Part shown: piece by piece, positions 8,884-17,551 of the stretch
Numbering within the stretch: position 1 is the first letter of the stretch
Layout: every line of letters begins with the position of its first letter
DNA from: Lysinibacillus_B sp050613145
Lineage (GTDB): Bacteria; Bacillota; Bacilli; Bacillales_A; Planococcaceae
Assembly (NCBI RefSeq): GCF_050613145.1
Contig: NZ_CP192507.1
Coordinates: 2,418,001-2,482,000 of the forward strand
Length of the DNA: 64,000 nucleotides
Reading direction: 5' to 3'
The notes under the pieces: model-generated
What the model saw: the letters and a program-made list of their open reading frames with translations, nothing else
What the model was told of the DNA's origin: nothing
Database searches by the model: none
Made by a program: the position numbers and the translations under genes

Positions 8884-9822
8884 ATGAAAGACAAAATTGT
8901 GATTATTACAGGCGCAAATTCTGGGATTGGTAAAGCAGCTGCTCTTAAATTTGCAACAGAAGGATATCGTGTGATTATGGCTTGCCGCAATCTGAAAATT
9001 AGTACAGCTGTCCAACACGATATTATGGAAACGACTAAAAATACAAATGTAGATTTGATGGAACTGGATGTTTCTTCTTTTGATTCGATTCGTACATTTT
9101 GCGCTGCTTTTAAAGCTAAATACCCGCGGTTGGACATCCTGATTCATAACGCGGCGTACTTAAATCATGGTGAAAAAGAATATAAACTTAGTCCCGAGCA
9201 TATCGAATTGTCTTTCGCTACGAATACATTCGGTCCTTTTTTCATGACTCGCTTATTGGCAGATCATCTGGCAAAATCACCAGACCCAAGAGTTCTTCAT
9301 GCTTGTACGACAAATATTAAAAACTTCTTTGACCCGAAAAGGAAGATTGAATTCGACAATTTGCGCGGAGAGTATAAAGGCAAGCGGGCTTATAGCACAT
9401 ATAAGATGTACGGCGACTCGAAAATGGCATTATTAATGCTAACCTTTAAACTGGCAGAAGAATATAAACATTTAGGGATTAAAGTGAATGCGATTCAAAT
9501 TAACCGTGTGAAACTATCAAAAGAAACGATAGAAAAAATGCATTCCTTTTGGAAAGTATTTGCCCATTTCCAAAACCTCACGAACCCTTTACCAGCAGGC
9601 ATGGCAGATAACTATTTTCACATTTGTACCTCGGATACATTTAAAGATACGACCGGCCAACTGATCAATCATAAAAAAGAGATTGTAAAACCATCCATAT
9701 CCGAAAAAGGCTTTGTACAATTGAAAAACATATTCGGTTCAACTACCTATCCTAAATACGCCATCAACCCTCAAAATGTTGAACAAATCTGGAAGTTGAG
9801 TATAACTCTCACCGAAAACTAG
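8884..9822 (+). CDS. Short-chain dehydrogenase, retinol-dehydrogenase-like
   Basis: A 312-residue SDR of the longer type related to retinol dehydrogenases and WWOX. TGANSGIG near the N-terminus binds the cofactor, and the arginine in MACRN after the second strand favours NADP. HNAAY replaces NNAG, and YGDSK supplies catalytic Tyr and Lys. Its natural substrate is unknown, perhaps a lipid or aldehyde. Two ATGs lie in tandem at 8881 and 8884; AGGAGG is only about 3 nt from the first, so I chose the second. It is a single gene ending at a strong terminator. Confidence 0.82.
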   Translation: MKDKIVIITGANSGIGKAAALKFATEGYRVIMACRNLKISTAVQHDIMETTKNTNVDLMELDVSSFDSIRTFCAAFKAKYPRLDILIHNAAYLNHGEKEYKLSPEHIELSFATNTFGPFFMTRLLADHLAKSPDPRVLHACTTNIKNFFDPKRKIEFDNLRGEYKGKRAYSTYKMYGDSKMALLMLTFKLAEEYKHLGIKVNAIQINRVKLSKETIEKMHSFWKVFAHFQNLTNPLPAGMADNYFHICTSDTFKDTTGQLINHKKEIVKPSISEKGFVQLKNIFGSTTYPKYAINPQNVEQIWKLSITLTEN

Positions 9823-9843
9823 AATTTCAATTTTTATAAAAAA

Positions 9844-9878
9844 GCACGAGTGATTTGCTTATAACTCATCACTCGTGC
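9844..9878. terminator. Bidirectional terminator between two SDR genes
   Basis: A perfect 11-bp stem, GCACGAGTGAT with ATCACTCGTGC, separated by 13 nt and placed between convergent stops at 9822 and 9895. Confidence 0.8.
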
Positions 9879-9894
9879 TCTATTTATAGAAAAA

Positions 9895-10701
9895 CTATTT
9901 TTGTGCTTGACGCATTAATTCCATAAAGTCTGGAGCACTTGGGTTGGCAATATAATGGCCGCCTTCAACTTGAATCGTTTGACCAGTGATGAACTTAGAC
10001 TCCTCGGAGGCTAGGAATACAGCTGTATAGCCGATATCATCTGCTTCACCATGGTATGGTAACGCATTGTACTTCGCGAAAATATCTAATACTTGTTGGC
10101 TCATATTGCGCTTTGCAGCTGGTGTTAAAATTAAACCAGGTGCAATCGCATTACAGCGGATTTTGTCTTTCCCGTATTGAGCAGCGATGTATTTCGTTAA
10201 GTTCACTACAGCTGCCTTCGAAGCGCCATAAGCAGAACGCACAACGTCGCCTGTGAATCCAGCCATTGATGCTGTATTAATAATTGAACCGCCACCAGCT
10301 TTCGCCATATGTGGGATGGCATAGCGACTACCAACTAATACACTCTTTAAGTTGACATTCATTAGTCGATCCCACTCCTCTAAATCAAGATTTACTACAT
10401 CTAAATCTTTCTGAAGATTCGTTAAGCCAACATTGTTAAATAGAACTGTAATCGTACCAAAATGTTGTACTGTTTGCTCGACTGCTTCTTTAATTGAATT
10501 TTCATTACCTGCATCAAGGAACATACCGATAGCCTCTCCGCCTTGTGCGTTAATATTTTCAGCTACCTCCTTCGCTCCTTCTACATTAAAATCGGCAACG
10601 ACTACTTTTGCGCCCTCTTTTGCCAATAATGTTGCTGCAGATAACCCAATACCTGAAGCCCCTCCTGTAACTAATGCTACTTTACCTTGTACTCTTCCCA
10701 T
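9895..10701 (-). CDS. Short-chain dehydrogenase, paralogue of the gene at 5298
   Basis: A 268-residue SDR, same length as and closely similar to the protein at 5298-6104 over its full length, including the catalytic Ser, YGASK and C-terminal IQVEGGHYIANPS. A longer frame to 10779 exists, but the ATG at 10699-10701 has AAGGAG 10 nt upstream and starts at the MGRVQ shared with the paralogue, so I use it. The two copies differ mostly by conservative changes, suggesting both are functional. It is monocistronic. The substrate is unknown. Confidence 0.85.
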   Translation of the reverse strand: MGRVQGKVALVTGGASGIGLSAATLLAKEGAKVVVADFNVEGAKEVAENINAQGGEAIGMFLDAGNENSIKEAVEQTVQHFGTITVLFNNVGLTNLQKDLDVVNLDLEEWDRLMNVNLKSVLVGSRYAIPHMAKAGGGSIINTASMAGFTGDVVRSAYGASKAAVVNLTKYIAAQYGKDKIRCNAIAPGLILTPAAKRNMSQQVLDIFAKYNALPYHGEADDIGYTAVFLASEESKFITGQTIQVEGGHYIANPSAPDFMELMRQAQK

Positions 10702-11427
10702 TGATAAGCACTCCTTTCTTGTGATGTATAAACATCCATTTAATTTTTTCGTTTGATCACCCCGATCAACTGATGTCATTTCTATGGGAATTCGATCTGT
10801 GCTCTGGAATGGGCATCAGTTACCGGCATCCTCTCTTCGGAATTTTGCATAAATCATCAAACAGGATAAATCAACTTTTAGCAAGACCTGCGCCATCCAC
10901 CTTAAACAATGGATGGTATATTAACCAATTCAAAAATGATAGGACCGAATGGACTCACCCTTAAAAACAACAGGACATTCTGAATAATTTCCCTAACATA
11001 GGATAAACGGATACAGAAATACTTATGGTGTCTGATACGAAGGAATATCTGATCTGTCTAGTTCGTCCCCTTTTACAACTGGCAATAGCTCACTGATGAT
11101 TTATGTTGATCATCCCTACTATTTATAGAGGAACTGCAAAGGCATAAAGTTTCATTTCGGTCATATTATTAATAACTTAGGACAACTCGATCTAAAATTA
11201 TTAATATGTAATGAGAAACTCAAACTTACAAAAAGCAATTATACTACATTTGTAGTTTAATTGTATTGTTAGAAACTCAAAATATCAGGATAACGAAATT
11301 GTTTAATATTTTTAGCTTGCGCAAAATTTCATGCAATTTGTTGTTCAGTGGACAATTGTGTTAGCACTGGGCATTTTTGTTGTGCTGGTGCGGGCACAGG
11401 AACATAACTTTATCTATACAAGTGCAA
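10702..11427. other. Intergenic stretch before repeat copy 2
   Basis: About 725 bases of mixed composition. The part near 10702 must contain the promoter of the SDR gene. A 63-codon open frame at 10773-10964 has no ribosome site and no recognisable product. The rest is AT-rich with short direct repeats (GAGAAACTCAAA and AGAAACTCAAAA near 11212 and 11270). Confidence 0.35.
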
Positions 11428-11638
11428 TTTAATGTTCCAGCATAACGATTGACTTTAAAAATCTGCTTGCATTTTGGCTAAAAAATGAATGCTTTGCTCG
11501 TACCGGGAGGTTTTGACCGGACGCAGCAACGTTTTTTTATTAGTAGGGGTAAAAATATTTAATCTTCCTTTATAGTAGGTAGTTGCAAAGTACAGAGGTT
11601 ACGATATGAATGCTACAAATGTCGACAGTTTTAAGTTG
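11428..11638. repeat. Dispersed 21-bp-unit element, copy 2
   Basis: Shares GTTCCAGCATAACGATTGAC and TTTAAAAATC on the left and TTTATAGTAGGTAGTTGCAAAG, then CTACAAATGTCGACAGTTTTAAG, on the right with copy 1. It has fewer internal units (TTTGCTCGTACCGGGAGG, TTTTGACCGGACGCAGC), so unit number varies between copies. Confidence 0.75.
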
Positions 11639-11693
11639 ATTTATATATACAATGGTAAAAAATTAGATAACAACTAAGTGGCAACGAAAAATA

Positions 11694-11729
11694 AAACACG
11701 AATGCTACAATTTACTAGCATTCGCGTTT
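11694..11729 (-). terminator. Terminator after the PH-domain gene
   Basis: AAACACGAATGCTA pairs with TAGCATTCGCGTTT (one mismatch) 44 nt past the stop codon at 11773. Confidence 0.7.
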
Positions 11730-11772
11730 GTTTATCTTTATGGCTTCTTTTCTTCCCCCATAAAAGAACTAA

Positions 11773-12216
11773 TTATTCGAATTCTTGATTCTCAGAAAAC
11801 TGTACATGCGGGCATCGTTTTCTTAACTCAGCGATAAACTCAATTTTATCTTTCGGCAAAACTTGTACACTACGATGCACCGCTACCTCATAAAATAATT
11901 CAATTCCCTTATCAGATGCTGAAATGCGATAGCCCGTCAACTGATCTGTCGTTGGCGCAACCTTTGTTATACTTTGATACGGAATTTTACTTTTGAATGG
12001 CCCACCTTTAACTAATAGGTAATGTTCATGTAAAACATACTTAATAGAAATGACGTACCACCATAAAAAAATGGCTGAAATGATAAACATCGTAGACATA
12101 ATCATGACAGTTGCTAATGAGGCTATGAAGAGGAGTAGTGTGATAGCCCCCATTCCCCAAATCATTAAGAATATAAATATTATAGAAAACATATCTACTT
12201 TTGCATGATAAACCAT
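11773..12216 (-). CDS. Membrane protein with bacterial PH domain (bPH_4 type)
   Basis: A 147-residue protein with two hydrophobic helices (about 8-30 and 34-54) followed by a compact cytosolic domain that resembles the bPH_4/DUF1200 family: YVLHEHYLLVKGGPFKSKIP, then YQSITKV. Such proteins are widespread in Bacilli with no settled function. The longer frame to 12261 begins with GTG and has no ribosome site, whereas the ATG at 12214-12216 follows AAAGGTG, so the shorter form is preferred. It is not obviously in an operon; the next gene upstream begins 110 nt away. Confidence 0.72.
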   Translation of the reverse strand: MVYHAKVDMFSIIFIFLMIWGMGAITLLLFIASLATVMIMSTMFIISAIFLWWYVISIKYVLHEHYLLVKGGPFKSKIPYQSITKVAPTTDQLTGYRISASDKGIELFYEVAVHRSVQVLPKDKIEFIAELRKRCPHVQFSENQEFE

Positions 12217-12325
12217 AACGTCAAGCACACCTTTCTTGCGATATTTGTATAAATATTTCACAAAAAAGCGCTAGCTATTACTGCGCAATAAAATCCGTCA
12301 GCCTTTTATATTATATGTCCCTACA

Positions 12326-12820
12326 TTAAGTCGCTGCTGCAGAAGCTGCTGCTTGGTCAGCTTTCACACAATCAATTGCGATCACAAGGGCAATAATGAT
12401 CGTTTCCATTTGTTCATCCACGATTTGAACTTGATAGCTATCGCCCCAAGTGAACCACTCCTTGCTCACTTTCCCAATCACTTCACCATGCTGTAACACC
12501 TGAAAATTCATATCCCACCAGTTCCCTTGTACCTCAATCCCTGCCGCATCAATCGTATAGCGAGCTTTCAAAAACGAAAACTCCTTCTTAATCGTCAGCA
12601 CCTCTCGACCATTCACCTCAACGAAAAACTTCGGTAAAAAACTAAACACTTTTTTTGTAATAAGGGCGACTTCCTCTCTTGCAGCATTCATAATAGAAAA
12701 CGTCTTTGGAATTTGCAGAAAACTGCCCTCCACATAATAAACGTCCTGCTCCTGTTGATCCTTTATCGTAAATTTACCACTTAGACTAAACACCTTCTGT
12801 TTGATATAAAGTTGCTTCAT
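12326..12820 (-). CDS. LURP-one-related (YxjI-type) protein
   Basis: A 164-residue soluble protein with the repeated beta-strand pattern of the LURP-one-related/tubby-like family, like B. subtilis YxjI: VFSLSGKFTIKDQQEQDVYY, then ITKKVFSFLPKFFV and EFSFLKARYTI. These proteins fold as a 12-stranded barrel around a central helix and may interact with membranes; the bacterial role is unknown. The C-terminus ends in an unusual Ala-rich tail (DQAAASAAAT). The ATG at 12818-12820 follows AGAGGGATAG and is preferred to the upstream TTG at 12863-12865. Confidence 0.75.
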   Translation of the reverse strand: MKQLYIKQKVFSLSGKFTIKDQQEQDVYYVEGSFLQIPKTFSIMNAAREEVALITKKVFSFLPKFFVEVNGREVLTIKKEFSFLKARYTIDAAGIEVQGNWWDMNFQVLQHGEVIGKVSKEWFTWGDSYQVQIVDEQMETIIIALVIAIDCVKADQAAASAAAT

Positions 12821-12932
12821 AACTATCCCTCTTTCCACCTGATAGCTTTCTTCTTGATCGGTCAAGTGAACTTCAGTACTTTACCAAAATACAATTCTTT
12901 TATTACTAACAACTAAGTAAAAATTGGTTTTA

Positions 12933-13238
12933 TTAACTCCACCACATGGCCAAAACAAATAATGACCAAAGAGAAGTAAGTATGCTTATAAAACCAATGA
13001 TAAGGAAATATACACCAAGTTTATTTTTATCCAATATTTTCTTTTTACTGGCGATATAGGTTAATACAATTGTGACTAAATACAAGAAAACGCTTGTAGC
13101 GGTTAGTATAGTTAAATAATATATAGGTGCTATTGAAGCAATATTTTCATTCATAAAATAAGCAACATCCTGACCGAATATTCCGAATATGGTCGCTAAA
13201 GTTAGACAGCTAAATATAAGAATATTAGATTTTACCAC
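12933..13238 (-). CDS. Small three-helix membrane protein
   Basis: A 101-residue hydrophobic protein with three predicted helices (about 5-24, 36-63, 75-97) and a short Lys-rich loop (SKKKILDKNK) between helices 2 and 3. I do not recognise a family. The start is GTG at 13236-13238, with GGAGGT upstream, which supports a real gene despite its size. It is transcribed away from the SLH-anchored glycosidase. Confidence 0.55.
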   Translation of the reverse strand: MVKSNILIFSCLTLATIFGIFGQDVAYFMNENIASIAPIYYLTILTATSVFLYLVTIVLTYIASKKKILDKNKLGVYFLIIGFISILTSLWSLFVLAMWWS

Positions 13239-13479
13239 TACCCTTACCTCCGCATTAACAACAGTTTGTTCAACAAGACTATACGCCGCATTTTAATTTC
13301 TGACACTATCATACATTATTTTCTAAAAGATTACGCTACTTGAAAGATAACTTCAACGAAACTCTTAATATCACAAATTTCCAAATCAACTCAATGAAAC
13401 CATATTTTAATAATTGATATAGTCAACCAAAGTAATAGATAATGATGTCGTTAAAAATCTATTACAAAGGAAAATGATA

Positions 13480-15093
13480 ATGAAGCATAAATTTAAAAAA
13501 TATTTATTCGTCCCCGCTATGCTAACTGCATTATTAGCTTCTCCATTTAGTGCTGTTGCCTCAGTAAATGACATCCACATGTCATATTTATATGGTGAAA
13601 CTACTGACATCTACATAAAAAATATAGAGTTAACTCAAGGTGCATTAAATACAGCTACCCCATTATTTTATGAATTAAACGCTGACGGCAGTCTGAAATC
13701 TTTAATAGATCAGCGTTTAATAGAAGAATTACATAGTCAAGGATTAAAAGTAGTACCATTTATCTCTAACCATTTTGATCGTAAATTAGGGCAAATCGCC
13801 TTGCAAAACCGGGAAAAGTTATCCATTCAACTCGCGGATTCGATTGTAAAAAATAATTTAGATGGCGTCGATATTGATATTGAAAATTTAAACTACACAG
13901 ATAAAGAAGCATTTACAGATTTTATTCGATTATTACGCGAGAAAATGCCTCAAGATAAAACAGTATCGATAGCTGTTGCTGCAAATCCGAATGGATGGAC
14001 AACTGGATGGCATGGTTCATATGATTATTTAAAACTAAGTGAGTATAGCGATTACTTAATGGTAATGGCATATGACGAAAGTTGGCATGGTGGTCCGGTT
14101 GGTCCTGTCGCGAGTTTATCTTTTGTTGAAAATTCGATTAAATATTTATTAAAACAAGGAGTAAATCCGAATAAAATCGTTTTAGGCCTTCCTTTTTATG
14201 GTCGAATTTGGAAAGATGATGAAGCAATAGGTGGCTATGGTATTGCGAATAGCGCTGTAAAAAGCATAGTGAATAAGCATAAAGGAAAACTTTATTTTGA
14301 TGATGCTTCTAAATCGCCTTATGCTAAATTCACAGTTAAAAGCAGTGACTCCCCCACGTACATTGGTGGTAAAAAATTAACACCGGGGAATTATACACTA
14401 TGGCATGAAAATGATTTATCTTTAAAATATAAATTAAGATTAGTAGAGAAATACAATTTAAGAGGCACTGGTAGTTGGGAATTAACTCAAGCAGATAAAG
14501 GAATATGGAATTTTTATTCGGCTTGGGCAAATGGACAGCATCATTTTATCGATTCAGAAAATCATTGGGCTGAGAATGATATTATGTCCCTTTACCGAAA
14601 AGGCTGGATTAAAGGCAAGAACGAATACACATTTGATCCAAACGGTGATTTAACAAGAGCACAAGCTATTTCTATCATCGTAAACGCAATCGGTTTAGAC
14701 AAAACAAACGAAACAGTATCGAACTACTTTAAGGATGTGCCAACGAACCATTGGGCAAAACGGGCTATTGAAATTGCACATCAATACAATATTGTTAATG
14801 GAACGAGTGCCAACATATTTGAACCAAATGCCAAAATTACAAGAGCGCAATTTGCAGCCATATTATCGAGAGTGTTAGACTACCCAATAACTAATACGAC
14901 GGAATCACCTTTTTATGATGTACGAAAAGATCATTGGGCGTATGTAGATATTTTAAAGCTATGTAGCGAAGGCATTATTAGAGGAAAAGAAGACGGTGGA
15001 TTTTACCCGAACGATCATATTAAAAGAGGGCAAATGGCCGCGATGGTAAATCGGGCAAGTGAAGATTTAGAAAAATATCCAATAAAAAAATAA
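13480..15093 (+). CDS. Cell-surface GH18 glycosidase with three SLH domains
   Basis: A 537-residue exported enzyme. Residues 1-29 form a signal peptide. Residues about 35-345 form a GH18 barrel with DGVDIDIE at 128-135, where Glu135 is the catalytic acid, followed by MAYDE. The C-terminal part holds three SLH domains (ENHWAENDI, TNHWAKRAI, KDHWAYVDI) that bind pyruvylated wall polymer. It should cleave chitin-like or N-acetylglucosamine-containing glycans at the surface; the YaaH/spore-cortex subgroup is also GH18, so a wall-active role is possible. Of two ATGs, 13480 lies 9 nt after AAAGG and is chosen over 13474. Confidence 0.88.
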   Translation: MKHKFKKYLFVPAMLTALLASPFSAVASVNDIHMSYLYGETTDIYIKNIELTQGALNTATPLFYELNADGSLKSLIDQRLIEELHSQGLKVVPFISNHFDRKLGQIALQNREKLSIQLADSIVKNNLDGVDIDIENLNYTDKEAFTDFIRLLREKMPQDKTVSIAVAANPNGWTTGWHGSYDYLKLSEYSDYLMVMAYDESWHGGPVGPVASLSFVENSIKYLLKQGVNPNKIVLGLPFYGRIWKDDEAIGGYGIANSAVKSIVNKHKGKLYFDDASKSPYAKFTVKSSDSPTYIGGKKLTPGNYTLWHENDLSLKYKLRLVEKYNLRGTGSWELTQADKGIWNFYSAWANGQHHFIDSENHWAENDIMSLYRKGWIKGKNEYTFDPNGDLTRAQAISIIVNAIGLDKTNETVSNYFKDVPTNHWAKRAIEIAHQYNIVNGTSANIFEPNAKITRAQFAAILSRVLDYPITNTTESPFYDVRKDHWAYVDILKLCSEGIIRGKEDGGFYPNDHIKRGQMAAMVNRASEDLEKYPIKK

Positions 15094-15098
15094 GTTCC

Positions 15099-15155
15099 CT
15101 CCCCATTAGGTAGACAGATGAAAAATACAATCTGTTTATCGAATGGGGAGTTTTT
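15099..15155 (+). terminator. Terminator of the SLH-GH18 gene
   Basis: CTCCCCATT pairs with AATGGGGAG and an inner AGACAGAT with ATCTGTTT, followed by TTTTT. The sequence is clearly related to the hairpin at 16731-16796. Confidence 0.8.
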
Positions 15156-15181
15156 CAAAGTAATAGAATAAGGCCACTTTT

Positions 15182-15526
15182 CTACACAATTGGCTTTTCA
15201 AAAATAAAGACAGAAACAGCCATATCCTCTTCAATCTTTACATCCGAAAATAAATGCAGCAGCTTTGAACCGATGAGCTCCTCCATTCCTTCCGGGACTT
15301 GCATCTTATATATATCTTGAATCATTTGGGTTCTAGCACTATGAATTACTTTTTTACCTTCTTCGGATTGTGTGATAAATTTTTCGGTTGGAGTTAGAAT
15401 ACCATGCATGGTGGTAACCGCCATATTCTCTACGAAATGCGTATAAATTCGCTCCGGTCCCTTCCCATAAATCTCTTTCCGCATTTTCCGCACAATATCA
15501 TTAAATACTGTTTCCTTTTTTCCCAT
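15182..15526 (-). CDS. DUF2294 family protein
   Basis: A 114-residue soluble protein with the pattern of the DUF2294 family: GKGPERIYTHFVENMAVTT, then GILTPTEKFITQSEEGKKVI and a C-terminal beta strand. The family is common in Bacilli and often has several copies per genome; its biochemical role is unsettled. The ATG at 15524-15526 follows AGGGGTG and is preferred over the frame start at 15550. It is transcribed divergently from the TRIC channel leader, with a promoter for that leader starting about 70 nt from its own start. Confidence 0.78.
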   Translation of the reverse strand: MGKKETVFNDIVRKMRKEIYGKGPERIYTHFVENMAVTTMHGILTPTEKFITQSEEGKKVIHSARTQMIQDIYKMQVPEGMEELIGSKLLHLFSDVKIEEDMAVSVFIFEKPIV

Positions 15527-15594
15527 GTTTTTCACCCCTAACAATTTCATACTACATTAAAGCTGTAAAAAAATTCAATAGCTATAAATTTATC

Positions 15595-15622
15595 TTGTTT
15601 TTCGGGATGCCCGTAGTATAAT
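15595..15622 (+). promoter_or_regulatory. Sigma-A promoter for the TRIC gene leader
   Basis: TTGTTT at 15595-15600 and a perfect TATAAT at 15617-15622, with 16 nt between them. Transcription would begin near 15629, leaving an untranslated leader of about 255 nt before the ATG at 15884. Confidence 0.65.
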
Positions 15623-15628
15623 AAATGG

Positions 15629-15792
15629 TACGGACATAATTTAGACAAACTTTATCAATGGCATTCTAATAAAACAGTTTGTTAGAACGCTATTTATTAT
15701 TTCCAATGGAATGATGCATTAGTAGGTATTGCTAATTAATTACTCCACTACAAGGTCTTATTAAAAGATAACTTGTGGTGGAGTTTTTTTGT
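15629..15792 (+). promoter_or_regulatory. Attenuator-like leader ahead of the TRIC gene
   Basis: Between the promoter and the gene lies a strong intrinsic terminator: ACTCCACTACAAG at 15742-15754 pairs with CTTGTGGTGGAGT at 15772-15784 and is followed by seven T. Upstream, TTCTAATAAAAC can pair with GTTTGTTAGAA. A terminator inside a leader suggests conditional read-through, but no known riboswitch consensus is visible; the glycine aptamer, which I would have expected for this gene family, lacks its GGAGAG core. A free-standing small RNA of about 160 nt is the alternative. Confidence 0.5.
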
Positions 15793-15883
15793 GCAGAAAT
15801 ATAACTTTTGTATTTTGTCGTTTACATTTCCTACTCAAATAACTTCAAAAAATCAACATTTATAAGGAGGGGTTTTTAACGCT

Positions 15884-16489
15884 ATGTCTTGGACTATTCT
15901 ACATTTTATCGGCATTATTTCTTATGCAGCAACTGGCGCATTTGTTGCGCTTGAAGCGAGATTTTCTTTTATTGGCATATATGCACTCGGCTTTATCACG
16001 GCTTTCGGTGGAGGGGTCATTCGAAATTTGATTATTGGTGTCCCGGTTACTGAACTTTGGGATCATTCCACCATTTTAACAGTGATCATGACGCTGACAT
16101 TGATCGTATTAATACCGCTGAAATGGATTAATCATTGGAGACGATGGGGGTTATTTTTTGATTCCATTGGCCTTGCTTCCTTCGCTCTCCAGGGAGCCAT
16201 GTTAGCTAGTGAAGTTTTTTCGAATGATTTAGGCGTGATGATTTTGGCAGCGATGTTTACGGGTGTCGGAGGAGGAATGATTCGTGACGTCATCGCTGGT
16301 CGAAAACCACTTGCGTTGAAAGAAGAAATTCACACCATTTTAACGATTGTATGTGCGATTTGTATTTGGCTGGGCTGGAACTCTCCTCTTGAATTGACGC
16401 TGATCGTCCTAATTGTGATCACTTTACGAATGTCTGCTATTCAATTTCAGTGGCGACTCCCCCTCCCCTGCAACCTAAAAAATGAGTAG
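15884..16489 (+). CDS. TRIC-family cation channel / UPF0126 protein
   Basis: A 201-residue membrane protein with seven predicted helices made of two homologous halves. Each half carries the signature GGG-x-x-R: FGGGVIRNLI near 46 and VGGGMIRDVIAG near 136. These define the UPF0126/TRIC family. Some members are potassium-permeable trimeric channels, and Pfam links the domain to glycine transport, so the substrate is left open. GGAGGGG precedes the ATG. The long leader with an internal terminator suggests that expression responds to a signal. Confidence 0.85.
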   Translation: MSWTILHFIGIISYAATGAFVALEARFSFIGIYALGFITAFGGGVIRNLIIGVPVTELWDHSTILTVIMTLTLIVLIPLKWINHWRRWGLFFDSIGLASFALQGAMLASEVFSNDLGVMILAAMFTGVGGGMIRDVIAGRKPLALKEEIHTILTIVCAICIWLGWNSPLELTLIVLIVITLRMSAIQFQWRLPLPCNLKNE

Positions 16490-16532
16490 TAAAAGGTTAA
16501 TACTATTTGGAAGCGGTATACGGGGCAATTAG

Positions 16533-16695
16533 TACGTAGTAGGATTACGGATACAAGATGTACGTTTTAAAGGCCATTATATTAAAGTAATCCGTAAAGG
16601 AGATAGATAGTATTATGTTAACAGAGGATGCTTTAGCGTATGTATGAGCATATTTAGAGATACGTTCAGAACACTGTAAGTCCGCAACCAAATAA
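16533..16695 (+). pseudogene. Remnant of a tyrosine recombinase (XerC/D-type integrase)
   Basis: From 16533 the frame reads VVGLRIQDVRFKGHYIKV then IRKGDR before a stop at 16608-16610. A +1 shift continues as SIMLTEDALAYV, stop, AYLEIRSEHCKSATK to 16695. This matches the tyrosine recombinase core (GLRisE...D..f....i.V..KGdK...vpLt..a...l..Y). With one frameshift, one internal stop and no catalytic C-terminus it is dead. It is evidence of past mobile-element activity here. Confidence 0.7.
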
Positions 16696-16730
16696 CGCAT
16701 ATAAAAAGCCTGGTACCTCCCTTTATAATT

Positions 16731-16796
16731 GATATGCTCCCCGTTAGGTAGACGGATTAAAAAATAAAAATGTATTTATCTACTGGGGAGCATATC
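16731..16796. repeat. Long hairpin related to the terminator at 15099
   Basis: GATATGCTCCCC pairs perfectly with GGGGAGCATATC. The interior, GTTAGGTAGACGGATT...TTTATCTAC, matches the terminator at 15099-15155, so the two are copies. On the minus strand there is no T tract, so it is a weak terminator for the operon ending at 16881. Confidence 0.65.
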
Positions 16797-16880
16797 ATAC
16801 CGACAATGTGCCCTTATTTTTATAATTCGAACTTACAAAGAAAATCTCCAATATTCTTAATTTCTTCTGAAAACTTCACT

Positions 16881-17510
16881 TTATTCAATTGCTGATAATT
16901 CGCTCTCTGTTACCCATTTATGATTTGTTATTTGCTCACCTGTTATAGAAGTAAAATCCACCATATAAACAGTCGTTTCTTCTGCTGAATCAATTGTGGC
17001 AGTTGCCCCATGCATTCCTTCCATATGATCTGCATTCATCTTTACCTCTGTTCCTGGTTCTAAAGGAGCCTCGGCTACACCCTCTAATTCTTCGTGAATA
17101 ACCCACTTATGATTTGTAATTGGGGCTCCTCCCATCGTTGGTGTATAAGAGACGGTATATACCGTAGTATTATATGCACCTACAATTGTTGCTTCAGCCC
17201 CCTTCATGCCTCCCATATGGTCTGATTGGATTATTCCTTTACTTCCAACAGGGAATGTCGGATTCTCAGCTGCTTTTAATCCATCTGGAACTTCACCTGA
17301 ACCAGAATGATTCATGCTAGAATGGTCCATTTCATTCATGGCTTCATGATTTTGCATTTCTTCTATGCTATCCATGTTATGATCTGTCATTGCACTTCTC
17401 TCTTCTTGAGTTGTTTCATTTGGCAACGTTTCTTCCGTATTTTCTGCACATGCAGCAAGTGTTAATGATGCAGATAACAGCATCATACTCATTATTTTTT
17501 TAGCTACCAT
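16881..17510 (-). CDS. YdhK family lipoprotein with two DUF1541 repeats
   Basis: A 209-residue lipoprotein. The signal sequence ends in the lipobox LAAC, followed by a Met/His-rich linker (MDSIEEMQNHEAMNEMDHSS) and two DUF1541 repeats, each with a DHM-x-G-M-x-GA motif and ending in TNHKWV. The same DHM/GM pattern in both repeats suggests metal binding, and this family often travels with copper-resistance genes. It is the last gene of the operon, yet has its own TATAAT and a copy of the putative response-regulator site upstream. The ATG at 17508-17510 follows TTAGGAGG; the longer frame to 17549 is not needed. Confidence 0.85.
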   Translation of the reverse strand: MVAKKIMSMMLLSASLTLAACAENTEETLPNETTQEERSAMTDHNMDSIEEMQNHEAMNEMDHSSMNHSGSGEVPDGLKAAENPTFPVGSKGIIQSDHMGGMKGAEATIVGAYNTTVYTVSYTPTMGGAPITNHKWVIHEELEGVAEAPLEPGTEVKMNADHMEGMHGATATIDSAEETTVYMVDFTSITGEQITNHKWVTESELSAIE

Positions 17511-17551
17511 TCTAATCCTCCTAATAAGCTCATTTAGATTAACTGCCACCC

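Noticed and set aside
10773..10964. 63-codon frame on the plus strand with protein-like ending
   Set aside because: No ribosome site, overlaps the promoter region of the SDR gene, and I cannot link it to a family.
15629..15792. Glycine riboswitch before the TRIC gene
   Set aside because: The conserved GGAGAG-type core is absent; only the terminator geometry is supported.
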